Shown: positions 22,082 through 30,252 of the stretch, one piece after another
How the letters are laid out: each line of letters starts with the position of its first letter
Numbering within the stretch: position 1 is the first letter of the stretch
NCBI GenBank assembly: GCA_030831315.1
Contig: JAURLI010000066.1
Coordinates: forward strand, 1-33,747
Direction of reading: 5' to 3'
Source: Alphaproteobacteria bacterium
Lineage (GTDB): Bacteria > Pseudomonadota > Alphaproteobacteria > SMXQ01
DNA length: 33,747 nucleotides
Translations under genes and position numbers: made by a program
The notes under the pieces: model-generated
The model's database searches: none
What the model was told of the DNA's origin: nothing
Seen by the model: only the letters and a program-made list of their open reading frames with translations

Positions 22082-22684
22082 TCAGACGCGGGCGCGCAGG
22101 TAACCGCGCACGAGGTCCGGTGTCAGCATCATCCCCGGCTTGTATTCCGGCGCATCCTCGATCTGTTCAAGATCGTTCAGGCCGCATTGCTTGAAGATGC
22201 GGTTGATGACCGAAATCAGCCGCAGCGGCCGGTCTGGATCCGCGTTGAAATGCTGGTGGATCGTATTCGGCGGCACATAGATCACGTCGCCCGCCTCGTA
22301 GTCGAAGCGCTGCACCTGGTCCTGCGGCTTCCAGAAATAGGTATCAGTGATTTCCACGTCGCAATCCTGGTGCAGATCGTAGCCCCTGCCCTCAAGCACA
22401 TAAAGGCATTCTTCGGCCAGATGCCGGTGCTTGCCCGACCGGGAACCGGGGGGCACGATCTGCATGTAGGCGTCGACCGTTTCCATCCGCGTGTTCATGT
22501 CCTCGTTGATCAGGTGCTTCAGAAGACCCTGACGCGACATATCCCACGGCATCTCTTCGGGCCGCACGATCTTCTTGCGCTGCGCGTTGCGGTCCGGGGC
22601 GGCCTCGGCGTCATCGAGAAGCTTCTGATAAAGGTCGCGGTTTTCGGTCCCGTCGATCCAGACCTTCGTTTCACCCCAGGCCAT
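22082..22684 (-). CDS. Cupin B2, single-domain cupin with complete metal motif
   Basis: A 200-residue cupin, the only one of the six proteins with an intact classical motif 1: H86-R-H88-LAE-E92, plus H143 in IHQHFN. It can therefore hold Fe(II), Mn or another metal in a 3-His/1-Glu site. It is the paralogue of cupin B1 (1909), where the first His is Ser. GLLKHLINED and the GDVIYVPP turn are shared. The start ATG 22684 has AAGGGGG upstream, and the gene follows cupin A2 by two bases, so the A2-B2 pair is coupled, as is A1-B1. Confidence 0.82.
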   Translation of the reverse strand: MAWGETKVWIDGTENRDLYQKLLDDAEAAPDRNAQRKKIVRPEEMPWDMSRQGLLKHLINEDMNTRMETVDAYMQIVPPGSRSGKHRHLAEECLYVLEGRGYDLHQDCDVEITDTYFWKPQDQVQRFDYEAGDVIYVPPNTIHQHFNADPDRPLRLISVINRIFKQCGLNDLEQIEDAPEYKPGMMLTPDLVRGYLRARV

Positions 22685-22686
22685 GA

Positions 22687-23271
22687 TCAGTATCCCCCTT
22701 CGGGATGATTGAAATCTTCCTCTTCTTCACGAACGACATAGCCTTCGCCGCCGGGGGCAGCCGTTGTCTGCCGGGGTTCCACCGTCTTCTGGAAAAGCAT
22801 GTTCATGAAAACGAACATCGGCTTGGTCTTGAGCACGAGCGCCCGCGCCGGCTTCGTATTAGACGCGTTGAAATGCTGGTGCACGCAGTTGTTGTGCACG
22901 ATCGCCACGTCGCCAGCCTTCCAGTCGTAGCGGATGCCGTCGTGGATTTCGTAGCCTTCCCCATCGAGAATGTAGAACGCAGCCTCGTTCACGTGCCCGT
23001 GCTTCTGGCTTTTCCCGCCGGGGCCATATTCCTCCAGATGGATGTGAAAAAGTTGGCTGATGCCGTCTTTCGGCTCAACGTAGTGGCGGCTGTAGGCCTG
23101 CGGCCCATCGACGAACTTGATTTCGCTGGCCTTGCGCACACGCGGCATAGACCGCAGTCGTTCCAGTTCCCAGCCCAGGTTGTATTCGCCCTGGATCGAG
23201 CGGACGAAGATGCGATCCTTCTTGCTATGGTAGTAGCCTGCGGGCTGATCGCTGTCGGCGTTTTCGAACAT
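22687..23271 (-). CDS. Cupin A2, single-domain cupin protein
   Basis: A 194-residue cupin paralogous to cupin A1. Motif 1 is KHGHVNEAAF (H91, H93; E96 one residue earlier than the normal Glu position), motif 2 VHQHFN (H131). Conserved stretches with A1 include DRIFVRSIQGEY, the DWKAGD turn and KPMFVFMNMLFQK. ATG 23271 is selected because AGGAGG stands seven bases upstream. It is first in the A2-B2-permease operon behind operator site 4. I infer an A-B heteromer equivalent to the two domains of the bicupins; which subunit carries the catalytic metal is open. Confidence 0.82.
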   Translation of the reverse strand: MFENADSDQPAGYYHSKKDRIFVRSIQGEYNLGWELERLRSMPRVRKASEIKFVDGPQAYSRHYVEPKDGISQLFHIHLEEYGPGGKSQKHGHVNEAAFYILDGEGYEIHDGIRYDWKAGDVAIVHNNCVHQHFNASNTKPARALVLKTKPMFVFMNMLFQKTVEPRQTTAAPGGEGYVVREEEEDFNHPEGGY

Positions 23272-23318
23272 TTCGCTTCCTCCTGTCGGCTCTGACGGCT
23301 TACCGCAATTTTCAAGCA

Positions 23319-23343
23319 AGAACAATATTCTGCTATACGGAAC
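23319..23343 (-). promoter_or_regulatory. Three-box operator (site 4), cupin A2 operon
   Basis: Read on the minus strand: box 1 GTTCC (23343-23339), GTATAGC, box 2 AGAAT (23331-23327), ATT, box 3 GTTCT (23323-23319), then TGCTT. Box 2 is the weakest match (AGAAT for GGAAC), but GTTCTTGCTT is identical to site 3. I see no convincing -10 at the expected distance. Cupin A2 starts 48 bases downstream. Confidence 0.55.
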
Positions 23344-23464
23344 AGTCTTGAAGATCGGATCAAATTCAAGAGGCCAACCATCTGTTTTTCATAGCTTTTA
23401 CATCAGATTGACCAAAAAGGAAGCCTTGCGAAAAAAGGGGGGCATACAAACTTTCCTCTGGCAT

Positions 23465-23489
23465 TTTCTTGCATGTGGAACAGCGTTCC
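23465..23489 (+). promoter_or_regulatory. Three-box operator (site 5), Rieske ferredoxin gene
   Basis: Box 1 TTTCT 23465-23469 (weak), TGCATGT, box 2 GGAAC 23477-23481, AGC, box 3 GTTCC 23485-23489, one C, TTAGAA 23491-23496. Boxes 2 and 3 form a perfect GGAAC-N3-GTTCC palindrome. TTAGAA is where TTGACG stands in other sites, but a -10 at 17-18 bases would overlap the ribosome site (AAGGGAG 23513-23519), so the real promoter may use a different geometry. Confidence 0.55.
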
Positions 23490-23525
23490 CTTAGAATCTC
23501 AGCAAGCGAAGCAAGGGAGACGACC

Positions 23526-23834
23526 GTGAAACGCATCGAACTGTGCAGCCAATCCGACGTCGCCGAAGGCACCGCCATCATGGTCGAGAGCGACGGGCTG
23601 GAACTGGCCGTCTACCATGTCGAGGGTCAGTTCTACGTCACCGACAATCTCTGCACCCACGGACCGGGCAAATTGTCTGAAGGATACCTCGACGGCCATG
23701 TGATCGAATGCGATTTCCACAATGGCGCGTTCGATATCCGCAACGGCGAGGTCGTCGCCCCGCCCTGCATGGTCAGGCTGAAGACGTACCGCGTCTTGCC
23801 CGACCCTGGAAATGTCATCATCGAAGCCGACTGA
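23526..23834 (+). CDS. Rieske-type [2Fe-2S] ferredoxin
   Basis: A 102-residue ferredoxin with Rieske ligands C43 and H45 (CTHG) and C62 and H65 (CDFH). Length and the DNLCTHGPGKLSEG and ECDFHNGAFD segments match ferredoxins of three-component ring dioxygenases (naphthalene, biphenyl type). It would carry electrons to a Rieske oxygenase, here the one at 5440, or could reduce an oxidised iron centre in a dioxygenase. The start is GTG 23526 with AAGGGAG six bases upstream. It forms its own unit from operator site 5, divergent from the cupin pair and convergent with the TTT operon. Confidence 0.9.
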   Translation: MKRIELCSQSDVAEGTAIMVESDGLELAVYHVEGQFYVTDNLCTHGPGKLSEGYLDGHVIECDFHNGAFDIRNGEVVAPPCMVRLKTYRVLPDPGNVIIEAD

Positions 23835-23843
23835 CGCGGGCGT

Positions 23844-23865
23844 CGACCGGCGTTCAACCCGGTCG
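23844..23865. terminator. Hairpin between convergent ferredoxin and tctA genes
   Basis: CGACCGG (23844-23850) and CCGGTCG (23859-23865) pair over an eight-base loop that contains the tctA stop codon (23854-23856). It is ten bases after the ferredoxin stop. There is no T-run, so support is moderate. Confidence 0.4.
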
Positions 23866-25356
23866 GCGGCCCGCCATGACACGGCGAAGGGTCGGCAGCA
23901 GGAAGGTGATGACGATCGCCGCGATCAGGATCACCGATACCGGCCGATCCAGCATGAAGCCCAGGATATTGCCGTCCGAGATCAGGTTCACCTGATGCAA
24001 CGACCGTTCGGCGATGTCGCCCATGACCAGCGCGATGACAAGCGTCAGGCGCGGGTAGTCGAACCGGATCATCAGATAGCCGATGACACCCATCACGACT
24101 GTCAGGGCCACGTCCGCCATCCGCCCCTCCAATACATAGACGCCGATCAGCGACACCGCGATCACGACGGGGACAACAACGCCGACGTCGATCTTCGTGA
24201 TCAGCACAAGCCAGCGCGCCAGAAGAAGCCCGATGATTGAGGCACCGACAGCCGATGCCGTCAACGCAACGATCAGGCCGTAGACCTCGCGTTCGCGATG
24301 CATCAGGATACCTGGCCCCGGATCCATCCCGTGGAGCACGAGGATCGCCAGGAAAAGGGCCGTTTCCGCGCTGCCGGGAATGCCGAAGGCCACCGTCGGG
24401 ATCAGGGACCCCCCGTCCTTTGCGTTGTTCGCCGACTCCGGGGCGATGACGCCCTTGATGTTTCCCTTGCCGTAGCTGTCGGGGTCGCGGTCGGTCTGCA
24501 CCACCGAGGAATAGGACAAAAAGGCAGCGACCGTTCCGCCCAGACCGGGGATCGCCCCGATGATGGTACCGATCGCGGAGCCACGCAGCAGAACCGGCCA
24601 ATGCCGGAACACCGCCAGCACCCCCTCGCCCACCCCGGTTATCGCAAATTTTTCATCCTTTCCGGATTGGGCCACCGATCCGCCCTTGAGGGCAAGTTCC
24701 ATCATCTGGCTGATCGCGAACATGCCGGTCAGCGTTGGAACCAGCGGGATGCCATCCCAAAGGTAATTTATGCCCCCCGCATACCGGATGTCGCCCGAGA
24801 TGGAATCGAAACCCACGAAGGCAAACATCAACCCGATGCCCCCCGCAATCAGCCCGCGCAACAACTTGCCGCGAACGGAAACGGCGATGGCGGCAAGGCC
24901 AAGCACGGTCAGCAGGAAGAACTCCGCCGGTCCGAAGGAGAGGACCACGTCGCGCGCAATGGGAATGAAAAGCAGAAGGGTAAAAAGCCCGATCAGCCCG
25001 CCCAGCGCCGATGCCGCGGCGGACGCACCGATGGCCAGCCCCGCCTTGCCTTGCCGTGCCAGTGGGTAGCCATCGAATGTGGTCGCGGCATTGGGCGCAG
25101 TGCCCGGCGTATTCAGCAGGATGGCCGTTACCGACCCTCCAAAGGACGTGGCGCCCATCGCCCCGCCGGCAAGATACATCGCCTCGATCGGCTCCATGCT
25201 GTAGGTCGCCGGAATGATGAGGGCCAGCGCGGTGGTCCCGCCAAGGCCGGGTATAACGCCAAAGGACAGGCCCAGCAGGATGCCGGCGGCGAGGTATAGC
25301 AAGTTCCCGCCAAGCGCGAGCTCGACAAAGGCATTTGCCAGCGCATCGAATCCCAT
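23854..25356 (-). CDS. tctA: TTT transporter large membrane subunit TctA (copy 2)
   Basis: A 500-residue polytopic protein with both internal TctA repeats: GVIPGLGGTTALALIIPATYSMEP and LLNTPGTAPN in the first, AIPGLGGTVAAFLSYSSV, YGKGNIKGVIAPESANNAKDGG and AFGIPGSAETALFL in the second. TctA with TctB forms the sodium- or proton-coupled channel for carboxylates captured by TctC. It is the last gene of the long operon; 72 bases with a GC-rich hairpin separate it from tctC. The ribosome site AAGGAG precedes ATG 25356. Confidence 0.95.
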   Translation of the reverse strand: MGFDALANAFVELALGGNLLYLAAGILLGLSFGVIPGLGGTTALALIIPATYSMEPIEAMYLAGGAMGATSFGGSVTAILLNTPGTAPNAATTFDGYPLARQGKAGLAIGASAAASALGGLIGLFTLLLFIPIARDVVLSFGPAEFFLLTVLGLAAIAVSVRGKLLRGLIAGGIGLMFAFVGFDSISGDIRYAGGINYLWDGIPLVPTLTGMFAISQMMELALKGGSVAQSGKDEKFAITGVGEGVLAVFRHWPVLLRGSAIGTIIGAIPGLGGTVAAFLSYSSVVQTDRDPDSYGKGNIKGVIAPESANNAKDGGSLIPTVAFGIPGSAETALFLAILVLHGMDPGPGILMHREREVYGLIVALTASAVGASIIGLLLARWLVLITKIDVGVVVPVVIAVSLIGVYVLEGRMADVALTVVMGVIGYLMIRFDYPRLTLVIALVMGDIAERSLHQVNLISDGNILGFMLDRPVSVILIAAIVITFLLPTLRRVMAGRRPG

Positions 25357-25392
25357 GGCCCTTGCTCCTTGCGCACCCGGAGAGACTGGTGG

Positions 25393-25419
25393 CGCGCGCC
25401 CGCGGCTCGCAGGCGCGCG
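25393..25419 (-). terminator. Hairpin between tctC and tctA (copy 2)
   Basis: CGCGCGCC (25393-25400) and GGCGCGCG (25412-25419) form an 8-base-pair stem just after the tctC stop. There is no T-run. Hairpins at this place often stabilise the message of the abundant binding protein and limit read-through into tctA. The same arrangement occurs at 31836-31862. Confidence 0.5.
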
Positions 25420-25428
25420 TCCCCAGGA

Positions 25429-26379
25429 TCACTGCGACAGCAGGTCCTTGTACTGAAGATAGAAGGTCGACAGGTCGTCCATCATCGCCCTAGTCGCCGC
25501 TGCATCCTTGAAGTTCAGCGTGGTTCCGCTTGTCTGCGCCCAGTCGGTCACGGCAGCTGCCTCGGTCGCGGCACGGAACGCATCCGACAGCTTGGCGACA
25601 ACGGCCGGGTCCATGCCGGGCGGGCCGCCAACAACGCGGTTGATGGTGAACTTCGCCAGTTCCGGATGCCCGATGGCGGCCGCCGTTTCGACGCCCTCCA
25701 GCAGCGTTTCCTCGCTCAGCGTAAATATCATCCGCAAATCGCCGGAGGCGACGTATTTGGCCAGCGATCCGATCGGCTTCAGCGTTGCGTCGACCTCACC
25801 ACGCATAACGGCGATCATCGTGTCGTTCGACCCGCTGTAGCCGGTCACGTTGGTGATCGGACAGTCGAGGATGTCGAAGGAAATCACGGCCGTGATACTG
25901 GACGTTGAATCGCCCCCCGTATCCGAAAGCTTGATCGAGCGGCCCAGCGCACAAAGGTCCGCGACCGAGTTGATCGGGCTGTCGGACTTGACCGCGATCC
26001 CGTATTTCTCCTCTGCAAGGTTCGCGATCCAGGTGATTTCGCCCAGGGAGAAGCCGATGTCCCGGCTGGTCGCTTCGGACACGGTCAGGCCGGGGATATT
26101 GAAGATGCCGATGGTATAGCCATCGGGTTCCGCGCGATGGACGGTTTGCCCGCCCCGTGTCCCAGACGCGCCTGGGATGTTTTCGGGAACCACGGTCGTG
26201 CCGAGGATGGATTCGAGCGTCGGCGCGAAACTGCGCACGATCGTGTCGAAGCCGCCACCCGGGCCGTAGGGGATCACGAAGGTGATCTTGTCATCGGCAG
26301 GGTATTCCGCTGCCGCAATCGTGGCTGAGGCGACGAGCGCGACAAGCGCCGCGGCCCCTTTCTTCAACATGGTTTTCAT
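25429..26379 (-). CDS. tctC: TTT transporter periplasmic binding protein TctC (copy 2)
   Basis: A 316-residue binding protein of the Bug/TctC family. The N-terminus is a Sec signal peptide with probable cleavage after about residue 24 (ATIAAA-E). Family motifs are ITFVIPYGPGGGFD, NIPGASGTRGG near residue 68 and ADGY-like EPDGYTIGIFN. It differs from copy 1 in sequence and in export signal, so the two probably bind different carboxylates. It has AGGGAGGAA upstream of ATG 26379 and follows tctB by 32 bases. Confidence 0.93.
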   Translation of the reverse strand: MKTMLKKGAAALVALVASATIAAAEYPADDKITFVIPYGPGGGFDTIVRSFAPTLESILGTTVVPENIPGASGTRGGQTVHRAEPDGYTIGIFNIPGLTVSEATSRDIGFSLGEITWIANLAEEKYGIAVKSDSPINSVADLCALGRSIKLSDTGGDSTSSITAVISFDILDCPITNVTGYSGSNDTMIAVMRGEVDATLKPIGSLAKYVASGDLRMIFTLSEETLLEGVETAAAIGHPELAKFTINRVVGGPPGMDPAVVAKLSDAFRAATEAAAVTDWAQTSGTTLNFKDAAATRAMMDDLSTFYLQYKDLLSQ

Positions 26380-26411
26380 CGGTCCATTTCCTCCCTTGGA
26401 CTATGTCGCAG

Positions 26412-26939
26412 CTACCACCGGGCGAAGCCGCCTTTCGAAAACAGAAGGCCGCGGTAAAGCTCGTAGTCGAGCAGCCATTCGAACACCGCGATTTCGAAGA
26501 CGAAGAGGCAGGTTGCGATGGCGGCGGCCTCGAACAGGCCGCGTCGCGCCCGGAACCGTATGAAGGCAAGGCAGAAAAGCGGCAGCGTGACAAGGATGCC
26601 GAAGATCGCGACCCCGGCGAAGACACCGAGGAGCCAGAGCAACAGCCCCATCTCCCTGCCGAAGGGCGGCACATCGGGCATTTCCCGCCGGTGGAACGAC
26701 GTGCCCCAGACATCGGCCACCACCCGAAGCCCCGGAAGGTCCAGACGGCTCCAAAGATCGATAACCCCCAGAATAACAAGGCTCGCCGCGACGATGCGGG
26801 GAAATTGCCGCCCCTCGGGCGCATAGGCCCCGGCGAACACCCACCCCAAGACGCCGATCGCAATGACGACAACCGCCGGCCAGACCGATACGACCGAAGG
26901 GGCCGGGTGATCGCGGGTGTCGTCGGTCGGTCCGCTCAT
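26412..26939 (-). CDS. tctB: TTT transporter small membrane subunit TctB (copy 2)
   Basis: A 175-residue membrane protein with about four helices, an N-terminal helix with the EGRQFPRIVA segment (family: A..FP...), and the TctB-like C-terminus LFEAAAIATCLFVFEIAVFEWLL then YELYRGLLFSKGGFARW. It is the partner of TctA copy 2. The start overlaps the EutA2 stop (ATGA), so a catabolic reactivase-type gene and a transporter gene are translationally coupled. Confidence 0.88.
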   Translation of the reverse strand: MSGPTDDTRDHPAPSVVSVWPAVVVIAIGVLGWVFAGAYAPEGRQFPRIVAASLVILGVIDLWSRLDLPGLRVVADVWGTSFHRREMPDVPPFGREMGLLLWLLGVFAGVAIFGILVTLPLFCLAFIRFRARRGLFEAAAIATCLFVFEIAVFEWLLDYELYRGLLFSKGGFARW

Positions 26940-28498
26940 GCCTTGACCCTTCCCGCGCCCAGTCCGGCGCCCTGTCCCGCCACCTGTCCGGCGGCCCGCC
27001 GCGGCGCGGCCTCACCGGGAAACAGAAGCGATTTGACCACCACCGGAACCGCGCCGGTCGCGCGGATGACGGCGCCGATGTCGACGAAGTCGAAGTCCTT
27101 CAGCCGCACGCCGTCTATGGCGACGATCGGCGTATCGACCAGCCCGTTTTCGCGGCAGTGGATGCCCAGCAACCCGCCGATATCGCCGTCACAGACAACG
27201 ACAAACGGATGATCGTTCACAATCAGGTCGGCCAGACCTGCGACCAGACCGCGTGCCAACCCATCAAGCCGCGCATAGGTGGCCGACCCCTGCCAGCCGA
27301 TCGCGACAGCCACGGGCCGGTCTGCCGCAGCCAGGTCGGCGTGCTCCAGCGACCGCTTGATCTGTCTGGCCACATGAACCGGGTCGATCACATCCCCCGA
27401 CAAGCCCAGGGCGGGGCGAATGGCCGCGAGGTTGCGCAGGGGCAACGTGTCCAGCGGATCAAGGAACACGGTCGAACCGCTGACCTGCACGCAGTGTTGC
27501 GACACACCCGTGACCGTTGCGCGAATTCCAGCCCCATGGGGAACGAAGTCGATGTCGGCGGCCATCATCATGTCCCGCAGCGCGGCGGCCAGCGGGCGGC
27601 CCAGATCGCCAAAATCGGGAACATCGGCCCCATAGATGTATTCCGCGACACCGCCGGAAAATACGACACCATCGAACTGCAACCCTTGCGGCAGCCCGGG
27701 CAGGCGCAGCAAGTCCGCCGGTTCGCGCCCTGCCAGCGCGCGACCGATCCGCGCGGCCATCGCCAGGCCCAGCCGCGCCCGATCGCGCCGGGGCAGCACG
27801 TCGCCCAGGATAAGGCGAATGCCGGCATCTTCGGCGGTGCGGGCGCCGAAATCCTCAATCCGCACGATGCGATCCTGCGCATCGGTCACGACAAGCCGCG
27901 CACCGGCCTCAACCGCGGTCAGGGCAATGACGTCGCCACTACGGCAGACTGCGATCTTGGTGGTGCCGCCCCCGACATCGATGTTTACGACGGTGTGCCC
28001 GCGTTCCGACGCGGCAACCGCACCCGAACCGTGCGCGGCCATCAGCGCTTCGAGCCGGTCGCCGGCGCTCAACGATACGAACCGGCCTGCTTCGGCAGCA
28101 AAGATCGTGCCAATCGCGCGCGCATTGCGCCGCCGCACCGCGACGCCTGTCAGGATCAGCGCGCCGGTGTCGATGGCATCGCGGGGGATGCCGGCACGGG
28201 CGAATTCCGCGTCGAAGAATGCACCCAGCGCCACGGCGTCGATATCGCCATCCCTGCGATAGGGCGTCAGCAGGATGTCGGAGGAATGCAGGGAGTCCCG
28301 TGCGGCCACAACATAGCGCGTATCGAGCCGTTCCAGCACAATTTCAGACAGGAGCATGTGCGAAGTGGCCGACCCGATATCGATCCCGACGCTGGTCAGC
28401 CGGATTTCGTCTTCCTCAAGCAGCGAACGATCCGCGCCGGAAAAGAAGACGCCTCCGCCGATCGGCGCCGGATCGACCCTGTCGGGTGCCCCCGGCAT
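26936..28498 (-). CDS. eutA: EutA-type reactivase ATPase (EutA2)
   Basis: A 520-residue EutA-family ASKHA ATPase, paralogous to EutA1 (8041). Motifs: SVGIDIGSATSH (36-47), NIDVGGGTTK (172-181), SGGVAEY (281-287), and the C-terminal DGVRLKDFDFVDIGAVI that parallels EutA1. It lacks the His-rich ends of EutA1; its tail is Gly/Ala-rich instead (GQGAGLGAGR). The gene begins inside the stop of bicupin 2 (TGATG) and ends overlapping tctB. With EutA1 beside bicupin 1, both EutA copies are physically tied to bicupins. No ethanolamine ammonia-lyase is present, so a different client is likely. Confidence 0.85.
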   Translation of the reverse strand: MPGAPDRVDPAPIGGGVFFSGADRSLLEEDEIRLTSVGIDIGSATSHMLLSEIVLERLDTRYVVAARDSLHSSDILLTPYRRDGDIDAVALGAFFDAEFARAGIPRDAIDTGALILTGVAVRRRNARAIGTIFAAEAGRFVSLSAGDRLEALMAAHGSGAVAASERGHTVVNIDVGGGTTKIAVCRSGDVIALTAVEAGARLVVTDAQDRIVRIEDFGARTAEDAGIRLILGDVLPRRDRARLGLAMAARIGRALAGREPADLLRLPGLPQGLQFDGVVFSGGVAEYIYGADVPDFGDLGRPLAAALRDMMMAADIDFVPHGAGIRATVTGVSQHCVQVSGSTVFLDPLDTLPLRNLAAIRPALGLSGDVIDPVHVARQIKRSLEHADLAAADRPVAVAIGWQGSATYARLDGLARGLVAGLADLIVNDHPFVVVCDGDIGGLLGIHCRENGLVDTPIVAIDGVRLKDFDFVDIGAVIRATGAVPVVVKSLLFPGEAAPRRAAGQVAGQGAGLGAGRVKA

Positions 28499-29709
28499 CA
28501 GCCGTCGCTTTCAGGCCGAATGTAGCGCGACGGCTCCATCCGGCTTTTGCCGCCGTTGCGGGCGATCAGATCCTCGAATTCCTCGCGCAGGTGCGGATCC
28601 TCCATCCAGTAGGGGATCGCGGTGCCGCCTTCGGTAACATCCATGGCCGTGTAGTCGGTCTGCTTTTCACCCGGCCGCAACCCGGTCACGAGGCTGGGGT
28701 GGTTCGGCCCGAACCACGCCGACAGTCGGAAGGGTTCTGCCGAAGTATTGAAATGCTGGTGGTACCATCGCGCGCCACCCGGCGCGGCGCTGACCATGCC
28801 GAAGGGGCCGTAGTCGACGCGCTGCACCTTCTCGGTATGCCCATCGCGCCAGGGGTTTACCCCACATTCCTCTGGCCAGGTATAGGTATAGCCCGCGCCC
28901 TTCACGCAGATCAGCACGGCAGCAGACGTGTGGGCATGTGCCTTGGAATAGCGCCCCGTCTCATGCTGGCCGATCCAGAGATAGAACTTGTTGCCGGTCA
29001 TGAACGGCTCGACCCGCCGGTAGCCGGGCGACCGGCGATTGTCGAGCGGCAGATCGCAATTGACGATGTCTGGCACGAGGTTGGTACGCCGCATCGCAAG
29101 GCCGCGGATCGGGTCGGGTTCGATGTCTTCCGATGGCCGGTAGAAATCCTGCGCGCCTGAATAACGTTCGCTGAAAGAATAGGGCGTGTTGAAGATGAAA
29201 TCGGTGCTGCCGACAAGGTTCATCAAGTTCGGCGCGGTGGTTCCGGCGATCAACAGCGCGGGCTTGTTCGTCGCGTTCACGATGCGATGCATCGCGTTCA
29301 CCGGGATCGAGAACAGAGACCCTTGCTGCCATTCGAACACATGGCGCGCCCCGCACTCCTCCAGCCAGACCTCCGTCGTGCCGCGGCCTTCCGCCACAAG
29401 AAAGATTTCTTCGTAAAGGTGTTTCTCGGGGTTGAGCGCGCCACCGGGCGGCACCTCGACGACATAGCAGCCCCATTTGCCTTCGGTCCCGTGCAGCTGG
29501 ATGTATTGGCCGCGCCCGCCCATGCGCGGCCAGTCTTTCAAGTCCAGATCCTTGACGCTGCGCAAGCCGACACCCCGAAACACCGGCACGCCGTCATCTT
29601 CCATGAAGCGGTCATAGTCCGACATGGGCTGGCCGAACTTGCCGTGGCCGGCGCGCTTTTCGGCCGTCGGCTCGTGCCAGTGAACGCGGCCGGACATATC
29701 GTCATGCAT
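28498..29709 (-). CDS. Bicupin 2, two-domain cupin protein
   Basis: A 403-residue two-cupin protein related to bicupin 1. Domain 1 has EKHLYEE (E95 in place of the first His, H97, E101) and MHRIVN. Domain 2 has AHAHTSAAV (H258, H260, no Glu) and WYHQHFN, giving the same three-His plan as bicupin 1. The N-terminal extension of about 40 residues is polar with His and Asp. The start ATG 29709 has AAGGAA six bases upstream. It sits between TTT copy 1 and EutA2 in the long operon. A gentisate-dioxygenase-like ring cleavage is the best-supported guess, with bicupin 1 and 2 acting on different intermediates. Confidence 0.85.
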   Translation of the reverse strand: MHDDMSGRVHWHEPTAEKRAGHGKFGQPMSDYDRFMEDDGVPVFRGVGLRSVKDLDLKDWPRMGGRGQYIQLHGTEGKWGCYVVEVPPGGALNPEKHLYEEIFLVAEGRGTTEVWLEECGARHVFEWQQGSLFSIPVNAMHRIVNATNKPALLIAGTTAPNLMNLVGSTDFIFNTPYSFSERYSGAQDFYRPSEDIEPDPIRGLAMRRTNLVPDIVNCDLPLDNRRSPGYRRVEPFMTGNKFYLWIGQHETGRYSKAHAHTSAAVLICVKGAGYTYTWPEECGVNPWRDGHTEKVQRVDYGPFGMVSAAPGGARWYHQHFNTSAEPFRLSAWFGPNHPSLVTGLRPGEKQTDYTAMDVTEGGTAIPYWMEDPHLREEFEDLIARNGGKSRMEPSRYIRPESDG

Positions 29710-29733
29710 GGCGGTTTCCTTCGGAGGGGCGCG

Positions 29734-30249
29734 TCAGAACACGCGGTAGCCTGCGAGATAGCGGAACAGCAGCCCGCGATAGAGTTCGACGTTGAAGCCC
29801 TGCTCGAACAGCAGGAACAGGGCGGCCACCGTCCCCGCCGTGACGAGCAGTGCCAAAACCCAGCGTTCCCGCGCGAACCAGCGCATCAGGGCCAGCATGA
29901 AGATCGCCACGCCGATGTAATGCCCGAGCGTCCAGATCAGCAGGCCGACCACGACGAAGGTTGCCAAAAGCCAGCCGAGCTTGCCGAACACGGCATTGCG
30001 GCCGCGCATCGCCTCTCCGATATGGTAGCGCACTTCGGCCAGCGCGCCGGCCTTTCGAAGCTGGAACGCCTGCACGCCGATCAGCGCAATCAGGGGCACC
30101 ATGATGACGAAGGGCGTCCGCGACGAGACGAGCTTGTAGCTGAACGCCTCGACAAAAGCGGCGAGGACAAGGGCACCGACGAACGCCAGAAACAGGATTT
30201 CAAGCGCGTGGATGCCGGTTTTCTGGCGGCCATCGTTGTGGTTCGACAC
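29734..30249 (-). CDS. tctB: TTT transporter small membrane subunit TctB (copy 1)
   Basis: A 171-residue membrane protein with about four helices, similar in plan to copy 2, ending FNVELYRGLLFRYLAGYRVF, where copy 2 has YELYRGLLFSKGG. The start is GTG 30249 with GGAGGG upstream, three bases after the tctA stop. Gene order here is tctC-tctA-tctB, while copy 2 is tctB-tctC-tctA, so the two sets did not arise by simple tandem duplication. Confidence 0.88.
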   Translation of the reverse strand: MSNHNDGRQKTGIHALEILFLAFVGALVLAAFVEAFSYKLVSSRTPFVIMVPLIALIGVQAFQLRKAGALAEVRYHIGEAMRGRNAVFGKLGWLLATFVVVGLLIWTLGHYIGVAIFMLALMRWFARERWVLALLVTAGTVAALFLLFEQGFNVELYRGLLFRYLAGYRVF

Positions 30250-30252
30250 GGC

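Noticed and set aside
21215-22708. A 497-codon open frame on the plus strand
   Set aside because: Antisense to the DMT permease and cupin B2; rich in Arg, Gln and His as expected of a reverse-complement shadow.
27158-28525. A 455-codon open frame on the plus strand
   Set aside because: Antisense to EutA2, low-complexity composition, no motif.
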